Assembly: GCF_000826525.2 (NCBI RefSeq)
Contig: NZ_LN651326.1
Span: 62,001 to 126,000 of the forward strand
Direction: 5' to 3'
Length of the DNA: 64,000 bases
Source: Mobilicoccus massiliensis
Lineage (GTDB): Bacteria > Actinomycetota > Actinomycetes > Actinomycetales > Dermatophilaceae
Shown here piece by piece: positions 15,557 to 23,911 of this stretch (position 1 is its first letter; each line of letters starts with the position of its first letter). The position numbers and the translations under genes are program-made. Below the pieces are notes generated by a model. The model was not told the DNA's origin and did not search any database. It saw nothing but the letters and a program-made list of their open reading frames with translations.

Positions 15557-16363
15557 GTGCAGATCGAGGGCGATTACGCACGCGACGGTGCTGCCTGCGT
15601 CCGCAGCGTCACCACACCGGAATTCGTCGAGTTGGCCCGCGAGGCGATCGACGCCAACCTCGCCGACCTCTCCCCCGGCGCCAAGCGCGCGAGCGGCGAC
15701 GACGACGGCGCCTTCGTCGAGGACTTCTGCTCCTGGCAGCGCATCCCGGCGATCGAGCGGTTCGCGCGCGAGTCCGGTGTCGCGCAGGTCGCGGGCGAGC
15801 TCATGGGGGCGCAGACCGTGCGGCTCTACCACGACCACGTGCTCGTCAAGGAGCCCGGCACGAGGCAGAGGACCCCGTGGCACCAGGACCAGCCGTACTA
15901 CAACGTCGACGGCACCCAGAACGTCTCGATGTGGTTTCCGGTCGACCCCGTCGCCCGGGAGTCGACCCTGGAGTTCGTCGCCGGCTCCCACCTCGGGCCG
16001 TGGTTCATGCCGCGCACGTTCCTCGACGACCAGGCCAGGTGGTTTCCCGAGGGCAGCCTCGCCGAGCTACCCGACATCGACGGCCGTCCCGAGCAGTTCC
16101 GCATCCTCGGTTGGGAGCTCGAGCCGGGCGACGCGGTGTTCTTCAACATGGCGACCCTGCACGCCGCAGGCGGTGTCTCCGGCACCAACCGGCGCCGCGT
16201 GCTCTCGCTACGGTTCCTCGGCGAGGGCATGCGCCACGCCCCGCGGCCGTGGACGACGTCACCGCCGTTCCCTGGTCTCGAGAACGAGCTGGCCGACGGC
16301 GCCCCGCTCGACCACCCGCTCTTTCCGGTGCTGTGGGAGCGGGAGCCCACCACCGCCCGGTAG
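15557..16363 (+). CDS. phytanoyl-CoA dioxygenase (PhyH) family protein
   Basis: The 268-residue protein is a non-heme Fe(II)/2-oxoglutarate oxygenase. The metal-binding HxD is in TPWHQDQPYYN and the distal His in NMATLHAAGG; the preceding RLYHDHVLVKEPGT and ESTLEFVAGSH strands and the late RVLSLRFLG arginine, which binds 2-oxoglutarate, complete the PhyH pattern. The family hydroxylates unactivated C-H bonds in small molecules; the substrate is not evident. The GTG at 15557 is chosen because AAGGAG lies six bases ahead; ATG 15506 and GTG 15542 are alternatives. It is divergent from the HAD gene. Confidence 0.88.
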   Translation: MQIEGDYARDGAACVRSVTTPEFVELAREAIDANLADLSPGAKRASGDDDGAFVEDFCSWQRIPAIERFARESGVAQVAGELMGAQTVRLYHDHVLVKEPGTRQRTPWHQDQPYYNVDGTQNVSMWFPVDPVARESTLEFVAGSHLGPWFMPRTFLDDQARWFPEGSLAELPDIDGRPEQFRILGWELEPGDAVFFNMATLHAAGGVSGTNRRRVLSLRFLGEGMRHAPRPWTTSPPFPGLENELADGAPLDHPLFPVLWEREPTTAR

Positions 16364-16386
16364 CCGCCTCGTGACATCCGTTCGTG

Positions 16387-17979
16387 TCATCGAGCCGCGC
16401 GAGCCAGGGCCCGGAGCCACGCCACGAACGCGCCGACGCAGACGACGAGGCCGACGGTCAGTGCGACGAGCAGACGGTCCACGCTCGTCACCGTCAGCGG
16501 CCAGCCGAGCACACCGACGAGCCACAGCGGACCCTCCGAGAGATAGGTGCCGCCGAACACGAGGCTGAACACGAGGACGACGAGCGTCGCCCCGATCGCT
16601 GCGCCGGCGCCGAATCGCGTGGCGAGCCAGAGACTGACGGTGAGCGTCATGGCGCCGGTGAGGAACGCCGTGGCGGGGAACGCGAACGGGATGCCGCCTC
16701 CCCGGCTCAGCGCGGCGACGAGGGTCAGGCACGCGACGACCAGCCCGAGCAGGACGAGGCAGACCGTGATCATCGCTGCCGCCAGCGTCGTCGTCCGCTC
16801 CCGCAGGGCCGCGACGCGCCATCCGCCGGAGTTCGCGCCCCACACGAGGCAGGCGAGGATGCAGGAGCCGAGCGGCAGGACGAGCCACGTGCCGAACCCG
16901 GTGACGTAGGTCGAGTTCCACACGACCCCGACCGCGGTGATCGCGAGCAACGCCGCCACGACCAGGGCGGGAATCGCCGTGGCGCGAAGCAGGACGAGCT
17001 GGGCGGCGACCGGCCGGCCACGCCCGCGCTGGACCGGCGCGGTGGGGACAGAGCCGGCCCGCGGCGCCGTCTCGAGGCAGTCGAGATCGCCGCGTACCGC
17101 CGGCGCCGGCTCGGGCTCGACGACCGACCGGCGACGCAGCCGGCCGAGACCGATGCGGCGCGGGGTGGTGTCCACGCGGGCCAGCGCAGCGGCGACGCCG
17201 ACGACGACCCCGGCGAGCGCGACCGACATCAGCGCAGGCCACCAGGGGTTAAGCGACCACAGGGGTGAGTCCGGTTCGAGGCGCACGCCGTTGCGGTGCA
17301 CGCCGAGAATCGGCAGCATCGCGTGGACGCCCCAACTCCAGGGCTGCGCCCACCAGGTCGGCGACTCCGCGACGAGCGTGCCGCCGATCTGCCACCCGAG
17401 TGTCAGGACGAGCGTCGCGATCATGCCGATGCGGCGAGCGAGCACGAATCCGAGCGCGAGCGGCAGCAGCGACGTGGCCCAGAACGTCAGCCACATGGCG
17501 ACGAAGCGTCCGATCGGAGCGTCGGTCAGGCCGCCGAGCAACCCGAAAGCGATGAGCGGCATCGTCACGACGCCCTGGAACAACAGGGACTGCCAGGCGA
17601 GAACGAGCACTCGGGCGACGAGGGCCGTGCGCGGCGAGAGCGGCCGCGTCCACGTTCCACCCTCTCGCGCTGCTGCCTCGCGAGAGACGGTCGTCGCGGC
17701 GAGCAACGCGTTGAGGGGCGCGAACAAGCCGGTGGCGTAGAGGCTCTGCCACCCGAGCAGACCGTCCCAGTCGGACATCGGCCGGTTCGCGACCGACCAC
17801 CAGCCCAGGCCCTGCAGCACGCAGATGGCGAGGCCGAAGAGCACGAACCGGGACGAGGCGCTGCCCCGCGCCCGCACGAGCTCGGCACGGACCGCGGGGC
17901 CGAGGCCCTCCTCCACCGCCCCCTCGAAGCCGCCCGGCTTCTCACCGCGACCGACGTCCACCTGCGCTTCGTGGCTCAT
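16387..17979 (-). CDS. ABC transporter permease, two membrane halves fused
   Basis: The 530-residue protein contains about twelve transmembrane helices in two blocks (residues about 45-270 and 340-530) separated by a long hydrophilic loop with arginine-rich and Pro/Ala-rich stretches. Each half has the six-helix, ABC-2-like layout of lantibiotic-immunity or bacitracin-type permeases, which are usually encoded as two proteins. Its ATG overlaps the stop of the ATPase gene by four bases. The likely complex is one fused permease plus an ATPase dimer, exporting or removing a peptide antibiotic or lipid-linked substrate from the membrane; the substrate is inferred from operon type only. Confidence 0.85.
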   Translation of the reverse strand: MSHEAQVDVGRGEKPGGFEGAVEEGLGPAVRAELVRARGSASSRFVLFGLAICVLQGLGWWSVANRPMSDWDGLLGWQSLYATGLFAPLNALLAATTVSREAAAREGGTWTRPLSPRTALVARVLVLAWQSLLFQGVVTMPLIAFGLLGGLTDAPIGRFVAMWLTFWATSLLPLALGFVLARRIGMIATLVLTLGWQIGGTLVAESPTWWAQPWSWGVHAMLPILGVHRNGVRLEPDSPLWSLNPWWPALMSVALAGVVVGVAAALARVDTTPRRIGLGRLRRRSVVEPEPAPAVRGDLDCLETAPRAGSVPTAPVQRGRGRPVAAQLVLLRATAIPALVVAALLAITAVGVVWNSTYVTGFGTWLVLPLGSCILACLVWGANSGGWRVAALRERTTTLAAAMITVCLVLLGLVVACLTLVAALSRGGGIPFAFPATAFLTGAMTLTVSLWLATRFGAGAAIGATLVVLVFSLVFGGTYLSEGPLWLVGVLGWPLTVTSVDRLLVALTVGLVVCVGAFVAWLRALARAAR

Positions 17980-18698
17980 AACAGACCGCCCGTCGTCGCG
18001 GCGAGGTACGCGGCTTCGAGGTCACCGTCGGCGAACTCCGTCAACGGCCCCTCGTAGACGAGGCGCCCTCCGGCGAGGACGCCGATGTCGTCGGCGAGAC
18101 GTACGACCTCACCGAGCTGGTGGGAGCTGATGAGCACCGTGCGCCCCCGGGCGGCGAGATCGCGGATGAGGTGGCGCAGCTCGATGATCCCCTCCGGGTC
18201 GAGGCCGTTCTGCGGCTCGTCGAGGACGAGGACCTCGGGGTCGGTGAGCAGCGCGATCGCGAGCGCGAGGCGCGCCTTCATGCCGGTGGAGAACGAGCGC
18301 ACCTTCGTGCGGCCGGTGTCGCGACCCGATGGGCCGAGGCCGACGAGGTCGAGCACCTCCTCGACACGGTCGTCACCGACACCCGTGAGCCGGGCGTGGA
18401 CGCGCACGTTGTCGCGTGCGGACAGGTGACCGTAGAGGGCCGGCCCGTCGATGCTCGCCCCGACATCCGCGAGCGCGGCACGGGTGAAGGGCCGTCCGAG
18501 GAGGTAGGCCTCACCGGCGTCGGCCTCGAGGAGGCCGAGCATGATCTTCAGGCTCGTCGACTTGCCGGCGCCGTTGCGCCCCAGCAGGGCGTAGACGCGC
18601 CCGGGGGTGACCGTGAGGTCGAGGCCGTCGAGCACGTGGTGTCCACCGAAGGACTTCGTCAACCCTCGGCAGCCGAAGGAAGGAGTGGTCGTTGTCAT
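17976..18698 (-). CDS. ABC transporter ATP-binding protein
   Basis: The 240-residue protein starts at ATG 18698-18696 and has a complete ATPase core: Walker A LLGRNGAGKSTSLK (near residue 40), signature FSTGMKARLALA (the LSGGQ position reads FSTGM, usual in antibiotic-resistance ATPases), Walker B LVLDEPQNGLDPEG and the switch His in ISSHQLGEV. The FSTGMK variant and the DEPQNGLDP loop are typical of the BcrA/lantibiotic-immunity group. It energises the fused permease encoded downstream with a 4-base overlap, and belongs to the operon led by the sensor kinase and response regulator. Confidence 0.92.
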   Translation of the reverse strand: MTTTTPSFGCRGLTKSFGGHHVLDGLDLTVTPGRVYALLGRNGAGKSTSLKIMLGLLEADAGEAYLLGRPFTRAALADVGASIDGPALYGHLSARDNVRVHARLTGVGDDRVEEVLDLVGLGPSGRDTGRTKVRSFSTGMKARLALAIALLTDPEVLVLDEPQNGLDPEGIIELRHLIRDLAARGRTVLISSHQLGEVVRLADDIGVLAGGRLVYEGPLTEFADGDLEAAYLAATTGGLL

Positions 18699-18762
18699 GG
18701 GACCAGCCTCGTCTTCGCAGGTCAGAGGCACATCCTGCCGCGGGAGGGTTTGCTGCGGACGC

Positions 18763-18786
18763 CGTCTCCTCCTGGAGGAGGAGACG
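18763..18786 (-). terminator. hairpin after the response regulator gene
   Basis: CGTCTCCTCC (18763-18772) pairs perfectly with GGAGGAGACG (18777-18786) around TGGA, eight bases after the response regulator stop on the minus strand. No U-tract follows. It may attenuate readthrough into the ABC genes rather than end the operon, since the ABC ATPase start is only 65 bases further. Confidence 0.55.
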
Positions 18787-18793
18787 TCTCGCG

Positions 18794-19549
18794 TCAGGGC
18801 AGGGGAACGCTGCGCGCTGCGCCGCCGTTCTCGTTCGGCCCGGCGAGGCCGACGCTGTGGGCGAGGACGACGAGCGCGACCCGGTCGCGCGCGTCGAGTT
18901 TGAGCAGCAGGTTGCCGACGTGGGTCTTCACGGTGGTCTGGGCGATGAACAGCTCGTCGGCGATCTCGGCGTTCGTCCGTCCGCGTGCGATGAGGCGGAG
19001 CACGTCGAGCTCGCGAGCGGTCAGGGCGGCGATGGCCGGGTCGACGACGGCCGCGGTCACCTCGTCGTCGTCCTGCGGAACCGGGGTGAGCGGCAGGTCG
19101 GAGCGACGCAGCGCTCCGAGCAGCGCGGGGGTCGCCTGGGTGGCGACGACCGCCTCGCCACGGTGGACGGCCCGGATCGCGTCGAGGAGCTCGGTCGGGT
19201 CGGCGTCCTTGAGCAGGAACCCGCGCGCGCCAGCCGCGAGCGCCCCGAGGACGAGCTCGTCGACGTTGAACGTCGTGAGGATGAGGATTCGGGGACGGTC
19301 GCCGCGCTCGACGAGCCGCCGGGTCGCCTCGACACCGTCGAGCCGGGGCATGCGGATGTCCATGACGACCACGTCGAGATCGTGGGCCTCGACGAGCGCG
19401 AGGGCGTCGACGCCGTCGCCACCGGTCGCGCTCACCTCCATGTCGGGCTCGTTGTCGATGAGCGCCGAGAACGCCGACACGAGGAGTGCCTGGTCGTCGA
19501 CGATCGCGACCCGGATGGGGGCGCCGGCGGTCTCTTCCGGTGTGGTCAT
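18794..19549 (-). CDS. LuxR/NarL-family response regulator
   Basis: The 251-residue protein has a receiver domain (VAIVDDQALLV with the acidic pair, phosphoacceptor Asp in VVVMDIRMPRLDG, conserved Thr in ILTTF, Lys in FLLKDADP) and, after a linker of about 45 residues, a LuxR helix-turn-helix: LTARELDVLRLIARGRTNAE then IADELFIAQTTVKTHVGNLL. Phosphorylation by the neighbouring kinase would promote dimeric DNA binding. Its start overlaps the kinase stop by four bases. The likely targets are this operon and the ABC genes after it. Confidence 0.93.
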   Translation of the reverse strand: MTTPEETAGAPIRVAIVDDQALLVSAFSALIDNEPDMEVSATGGDGVDALALVEAHDLDVVVMDIRMPRLDGVEATRRLVERGDRPRILILTTFNVDELVLGALAAGARGFLLKDADPTELLDAIRAVHRGEAVVATQATPALLGALRRSDLPLTPVPQDDDEVTAAVVDPAIAALTARELDVLRLIARGRTNAEIADELFIAQTTVKTHVGNLLLKLDARDRVALVVLAHSVGLAGPNENGGAARSVPLP

Positions 19550-20706
19550 GCCTGCTCCTTGGTCGTGGGAATGCGTGCGCGCACGGAGAACCCGTCGCCG
19601 TCGGCGCCCGCCTCGAACCGGCCGCCGGTGAGCTCGATGCGTTCGCGCAGGCCGACGAGGCCGAATCCGGAGGACTCGCCCTGCCGACGGGAATCGTTGC
19701 GGACCTCGACGACGGCCTCGTCCCCGTCACCATGCAGGGACAGGATCGCCCGGGGCTTCGGGCCACCGTGCTTGATGACGTTGCTCAGCCCCTCCTGGAC
19801 GACGCGGACGACCGCGAGCCGGGCTGGTGCCGACCAGCCTTGCTCCCACGCGTGCAGCGTCTCGTCGTCGGGCAGGTCCGCGGTGAGGTCGACGCCCGCA
19901 CCGGCGGCCTCGGCGACGAGAGCGCGCAGGCGCAGGAGGTCGCCGGAGACCTCGCGGCCGGGCGAGTCGTCGCGGAGCACGCTGACGAGAGAACGGAGTT
20001 CGGTGAGCGCCTCGCCGCTCGCGTCGCGCACACCGCTGAGGGACTCACGCATGCGGTCCTCGGTGCCGATCGCGAGGGCGGTGCTCGCTTGGACGTTCAC
20101 GACGGCGAGGCTGTGGGCGACGATGTCGTGGATCTCCCGAGCGATCCGGGCTCGTTCGTCGACCTGCGCCTGGGCGACGCGGCGGGAGGTCTCCCGGATG
20201 TGCTCGGCGTGTGCTCGCGCCTGCTGGTCGAGGTAGGCGACCTCGGTGCGGCGACGTCCGCTCGCCCACAGGTACGTGCCGACCATCCCCAGGATGAGCA
20301 GTGGGATGAGGGCCTTGTTCCCCCCGGTGGGCATGTGGTTGATCGGGCTGACGAACGACCCGGCGATGCCGAGGACGAGGCCGGCGGCGCCCCACATCGG
20401 CGGGTCGTGTCGCGCGACCTTGTACAGCGCCAACGGCGCGCAGAGGATGAGCGGGCTCACCCCGAGGTTGACCGGCGCCGCCTGCATGAGGACGGCCATC
20501 GCCGCGAGCAGCACGTACGTCGCGACGAACGAGGCACGACGCCGGATGCTCCGCACGAGGAGGGCGGCGGTCAGGCCGGCGTGGATGAGGACGAACGACG
20601 TCTGGTACCAGCTCGGCCCCTTGTCGAGCTCCACGATCACGAGCAGCGCGGTCATCGCCGCCCCGGCCGCAGCGAGGAGCAGATCGGCGAGAGGAGGTCG
20701 GGTCAC
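19546..20706 (-). CDS. sensor histidine kinase, HisKA_3/NarX-like
   Basis: The 386-residue protein has about five N-terminal transmembrane helices with very short loops (residues 7-145), so the sensor is probably the membrane itself, as in antibiotic-sensing intramembrane kinases. The dimerisation segment has RARIAREIHDIVAHSLAVVN with the phosphorylated His in EIHD, and the ATPase domain carries VVQEGLSNVIKHG (N box) and SSGFGLVGLRERIELTGG (G box). It should phosphorylate the adjacent response regulator. The order kinase-regulator-ABC ATPase-permease is typical of self-regulated antimicrobial-peptide detoxification operons, which is the inferred role. Confidence 0.92.
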   Translation of the reverse strand: MTRPPLADLLLAAAGAAMTALLVIVELDKGPSWYQTSFVLIHAGLTAALLVRSIRRRASFVATYVLLAAMAVLMQAAPVNLGVSPLILCAPLALYKVARHDPPMWGAAGLVLGIAGSFVSPINHMPTGGNKALIPLLILGMVGTYLWASGRRRTEVAYLDQQARAHAEHIRETSRRVAQAQVDERARIAREIHDIVAHSLAVVNVQASTALAIGTEDRMRESLSGVRDASGEALTELRSLVSVLRDDSPGREVSGDLLRLRALVAEAAGAGVDLTADLPDDETLHAWEQGWSAPARLAVVRVVQEGLSNVIKHGGPKPRAILSLHGDGDEAVVEVRNDSRRQGESSGFGLVGLRERIELTGGRFEAGADGDGFSVRARIPTTKEQA

Positions 20707-20715
20707 GGCTCCAGG

Positions 20716-21402
20716 CTAGGAACCCTCTGCCCCCTCGCGCCTCCCCCCGTGGGCGGAAACCGCGACGTGTTGCTGGGCCAGCCGTCGAAGCGCCGAGAGC
20801 ACCGGGTCGACGAGCACGGTGCCGAGGACGACCTGCCGCACCGCCGCCCGCGGGGCCGCCGGCACGCTCGCGACGTCGATCCGGGCGATGAGCTCGGCGG
20901 CGTCGCCGTAGGCGTCCATCCGCTGTTCGTCGAGGCCGATCCCGGCGGCGTCGCAGGCGGCCCAGGCGCGATCGAGTTCGTCGAGCACCGGATCGCGCCG
21001 ATCGAGCTGCCAACCACGAGCCGCGGCCCACGCTCGCGCACGAGATGTCACCGACGTGGTGTCGCCACCGCCCCCTTCCACCCGTCCGTCGGCGTCGTCG
21101 GTGGCGTCCTCGATGTCGACGAAATCGGCACCGAGGAGGGCGCGCTGGGACGCGCCCAGGACGCCGAGTCGGTCGACGTCCGGGGACTCGATCGTCGCGA
21201 GCACCCGCGCGACGGTGGCGAGATCGAGGCCGCCGACCTCCGTGAGCGCGCGCACGAGACGCACCCGCTCGACGTGTGTCTCGTCGTACTGGGCTTGATT
21301 GCGGGAGGTCGCGACGCCGGGCGGGACGAGGCCCTCGCGCAGGTAGTACTTGAGCGTCGCCACCGGCACACCGGTCTCGGCGGAGAGCGCGGACATCTTC
21401 AC
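20716..21402 (-). CDS. MerR-family transcriptional regulator
   Basis: The 228-residue protein starts with MKMSALSAETGVPVATLKYY then LREGLVPP, the classic MerR winged-helix start, and continues with TRNQAQYDETHVERVRLVRAL-type wing and dimer helices. The C-terminal 100 residues show no Cys-rich metal site, so the effector is unknown. The GTG at 21402 is favoured because AAGGGG lies eight bases ahead; ATG 21396 is also possible. It is divergent from the DUF4188 gene across 70 bases that contain a MerR-type long-spacer promoter, so that gene is the likely target. Confidence 0.85.
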   Translation of the reverse strand: MKMSALSAETGVPVATLKYYLREGLVPPGVATSRNQAQYDETHVERVRLVRALTEVGGLDLATVARVLATIESPDVDRLGVLGASQRALLGADFVDIEDATDDADGRVEGGGGDTTSVTSRARAWAAARGWQLDRRDPVLDELDRAWAACDAAGIGLDEQRMDAYGDAAELIARIDVASVPAAPRAAVRQVVLGTVLVDPVLSALRRLAQQHVAVSAHGGRREGAEGS

Positions 21403-21414
21403 GTGGATCACCCC

Positions 21415-21445
21415 TTGACAACGGATAGTACTACTTGCCATAAAT
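21415..21445 (+). promoter_or_regulatory. candidate MerR-type promoter for the DUF4188 gene
   Basis: TTGACA at 21415-21420 is followed after 19 bases by ATAAAT at 21440-21445, an over-long spacer typical of promoters that MerR-family activators remodel. The spacer contains the perfect palindrome TAGTACTA (21425-21432), and GGATAG occurs both within it and again just downstream at about 21445-21450. The transcription start would be about 20 bases before the GTG at 21473. Confidence 0.55.
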
Positions 21446-21472
21446 GGATAGCCGAACTTCCCATAACCTGAG

Positions 21473-21988
21473 GTGACCGAGATGCGATCCCTGACCCACG
21501 CCCACGACGAAGGCGTCGTCGTCTTCCACATCGGGATGACGATTCGCAAACCCCACCGCCCCGACCTCTGGCTGCCGGTCTTCGCGGCGATGCCGAAGAT
21601 GATCGCCGAGTTGTCGCGCAACAAGGCCGCGGCCGCACAGGGCAAGGCCGACGACCTGGGCTTTCTCGGTGCCGAGACACTCTTCGGCGTCAAAGGGCCG
21701 TGGGTCGTGCAGTACTGGCGCAGCGTCGAGCACGTCTACGCCTACGCCCGCCGGCAGGACCTCGCGCACGTGCCCGCGTGGCGCGCCTTCAACGCCGCAG
21801 CCCGCAAGCATCCCGAGGCGGTGGGCATCTGGCACGAGACGTTCGTCGTGCCACCGGGCGGCATCGAGACGTTCTACGGCAACGGCGCCCGGCTCGGCCT
21901 CGCCGCGGCGACGGGAACCGTCCCCGCCGAGACCCGTGGCAAGGACGCGGCCGAGCGACTCCGGTCCATGTCCGCGGCGCGGACCTGA
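21473..21988 (+). CDS. DUF4188 family protein (monooxygenase-like fold)
   Basis: The 171-residue protein has VVVFHIGMTIRKPHRPDLWL near the N-terminus, then FAAMPKMIAELS and VQYWRSVEHVYAYAR, and ends with WHETFVVPPGGIETFYGN. This pattern, especially the MPKM and the QYWRS helix, matches the DUF4188 family, described as related to antibiotic-biosynthesis monooxygenase folds and sometimes annotated as phenylacetaldoxime dehydratase-related; no reaction is proven. Two adjacent His/Glu-rich strands could form a small active site. The GTG start is chosen; an in-frame ATG three codons on is equivalent. A strong terminator lies about 90 bases downstream. Confidence 0.8.
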   Translation: MTEMRSLTHAHDEGVVVFHIGMTIRKPHRPDLWLPVFAAMPKMIAELSRNKAAAAQGKADDLGFLGAETLFGVKGPWVVQYWRSVEHVYAYARRQDLAHVPAWRAFNAAARKHPEAVGIWHETFVVPPGGIETFYGNGARLGLAAATGTVPAETRGKDAAERLRSMSAART

Positions 21989-22074
21989 CCACGACTCACG
22001 GCAAGCCGACAGGGGCTGTCCATGGACCGCCCAGGTTGCTGCTCCAGAGTTGGTCGTGGCGGAGAGAAGGGGTG

Positions 22075-22110
22075 AGGCCCCGGGACTCGAGAGGGTCCCG
22101 GGGCCTTTTT
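22075..22110 (+). terminator. intrinsic terminator after the DUF4188 gene
   Basis: AGGCCCCGGGAC (22075-22086) pairs perfectly with GTCCCGGGGCCT (22095-22106) around an 8-base loop, and TTTT follows at once. It is the clearest rho-independent terminator in the window. Confidence 0.9.
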
Positions 22111-22189
22111 CTCGTCCGGGGTGTGCTCGTCGTCGTGCGCGGCTCGAGTCATTCGCGTCACGACCCCGCACCCGGGCAGAATCGGGCAG

Positions 22190-23323
22190 GTGCAGTGCGA
22201 CTACTTCGACGCCGGCGTGTGCCGGTCGTGCACCCGCATGGGGCGGCCGTACTCGCGGCAGCTCGCCGAGAAGGACGCACGGGTGCGTGAGCTCGTCGGT
22301 GAACGCCCCGGTCTGACGTGGCAGGGGCCGTTCGCGTCGCCGGAGTCGCACTTTCGCGCCAAGGCCAAGATGGTCGTCGGCGGGGCTCCCGACGCGCCGA
22401 CGCTCGGCATCCTCGACGGCGATGGACACGGGATCGACCTACGCGAGTGCGGGCTCCTCGGCCCGGCGACGACGGCCGCGATGCCGGTTCTCGCGCGGTT
22501 CGTGCGGGAGGTCGGCCTGCGGCCCTACGACGTGCCCGGCCGTACCGGCGAACTCAAGCACATCCACGTGTTGGAGTCGTGCGCCGGCGAGTTGATGGTG
22601 CGGTTCGTGCTGCGATCGGAGGGGCAGGTCGGGCGGATCCGTCGTGGTCTGCCGGCACTGCGGGACGCGCTGCCCGGGCTTCGAGTGGTCTCGGTCAGTC
22701 TCCTGCCCCAGCACGCCGCCCTGCCCGAGGGCGACGAGGAGATCCTCCTCACCGAAGAGACGACCCTCGCGATGCCCGTCGGTGACGTCACCCTCCACCC
22801 GATGCCCGGAGCCTTCGTGCAGACGAACACCGAGGTCGCGGCCGGCCTCTACCGCCAGGCCGCCGCGTGGGTCGACGACGCGCTGGGCGACCGGAGCGAT
22901 GTCGGCGTGCTCGATCTCTATTGCGGTGTGGGCGGATTCGCGCTCCATGCCGCCGGGCCGGGGCGTCGGGTTCTCGGCGTCGAGGTGAACGCCCCCGCCG
23001 TCGCGAGCGCGCGGCGGAGCGCGGCGGAAGCCGGCCTCGACGTGCGCTTCGAGGTCGCCGATGCGACGACGTACGCCGAGTCTCTCGCGACCATGCCCGA
23101 CCTCGTCGTCGTCAACCCGCCGCGGCGCGGGATCGGAGGCCGTCTCGCCGCGTGGCTCGAGAGTTCCGAGGCGCCCTTCGTGCTGTATTCGAGCTGCAAC
23201 CCGGTCACCCTCGCCAAGGACCTCGACGCGATGCCGTCGCTGCGACCCGCCCGCGCACGGGTCTTCGACATGTTTCCCCAGAGCGACCACGCCGAGGTGC
23301 TCACGCTGCTGCAGCGCGCGTGA
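22190..23323 (+). CDS. rlmC: 23S rRNA m5U methyltransferase, RlmC-like
   Basis: The 377-residue protein begins MQCDYFDAGVCRSCTRMG, supplying Cys3, Cys11 and Cys14 of a [4Fe-4S] cluster, with a fourth Cys in DLRECGLL. It lacks a TRAM domain and is the size of RlmC. The SAM-binding motif LDLYCGVGGFALHA, the NPPRRGIG loop and the catalytic cysteine in YSSCNPVTLAKDL are all present. RlmC methylates C5 of U747 in 23S rRNA; RlmCD or TrmA-related specificity cannot be excluded by eye. The GTG at 22190 is the only start that keeps the N-terminal cluster Cys and leaves no junk upstream. Confidence 0.9.
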   Translation: MQCDYFDAGVCRSCTRMGRPYSRQLAEKDARVRELVGERPGLTWQGPFASPESHFRAKAKMVVGGAPDAPTLGILDGDGHGIDLRECGLLGPATTAAMPVLARFVREVGLRPYDVPGRTGELKHIHVLESCAGELMVRFVLRSEGQVGRIRRGLPALRDALPGLRVVSVSLLPQHAALPEGDEEILLTEETTLAMPVGDVTLHPMPGAFVQTNTEVAAGLYRQAAAWVDDALGDRSDVGVLDLYCGVGGFALHAAGPGRRVLGVEVNAPAVASARRSAAEAGLDVRFEVADATTYAESLATMPDLVVVNPPRRGIGGRLAAWLESSEAPFVLYSSCNPVTLAKDLDAMPSLRPARARVFDMFPQSDHAEVLTLLQRA

Positions 23324-23435
23324 GCGAACGGGTGCCGCCGCGTCGTACGCCCGATGAGGGGACGGCCGTACTCGTTGCCCCGCACGCGGATCGACGGCAT
23401 GATCGCCCCGACCGACAACCCGATGAGAGACCGCC

Positions 23436-23774
23436 ATGCCCCTGCTCCACCTCGCCATCGCCCGCGACTGGGACCCCACCGCGGCCACGTACGGCGTCTC
23501 GACGCGCGGTCACACGATCAGTGAGATCGGTTTCATGCACGCGAGCAGCAACACCGACCAGCTCGATCGCGTGGCACGCACCTTCTACGCGGGCGTCGAC
23601 GAACCGCTGCTCGTGCTCGTGCTGTCCGCGGAGATCCTCGCCCAGGAGGGGTTCGAGGTGAGGCCCGAACCGGTGAACCCCGGCGACTCCGGTTCGGAGA
23701 AGTTTCCGCACATCTACGGCGGTGACATCCCGACCCGCGCCGTCGTCGACACCTACCCGTACACGAGGCCGTGA
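23436..23774 (+). CDS. DUF952 family protein
   Basis: The 112-residue protein MPLLHLAIARDWDPTAATYG continues with GFMHASSNTDQLDRVARTFY and VRPEPVNPGDSGSEKFPHIY, the three conserved DUF952 blocks, including the HAS and FPHIYG motifs. DUF952 proteins have an ADP-ribosyltransferase-like or RNA-phosphotransferase-related fold in structural comparisons, but no function is established. The gene is alone between rlmC and the Tct operon, with a good ATG start. Confidence 0.85.
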   Translation: MPLLHLAIARDWDPTAATYGVSTRGHTISEIGFMHASSNTDQLDRVARTFYAGVDEPLLVLVLSAEILAQEGFEVRPEPVNPGDSGSEKFPHIYGGDIPTRAVVDTYPYTRP

Positions 23775-23911
23775 CCGGCGAGGGTCGCCTCGACGGCTCG
23801 GGGTGACCGGACCGCTCGACGACCACCCGCAGCTTCGCCGCCGCGGCAGCGTTCCACCGCGTCCCGGCATGGGGTACGTTGCGGCCCACGCATCGTCGCG
23901 AAGGAGCACGC

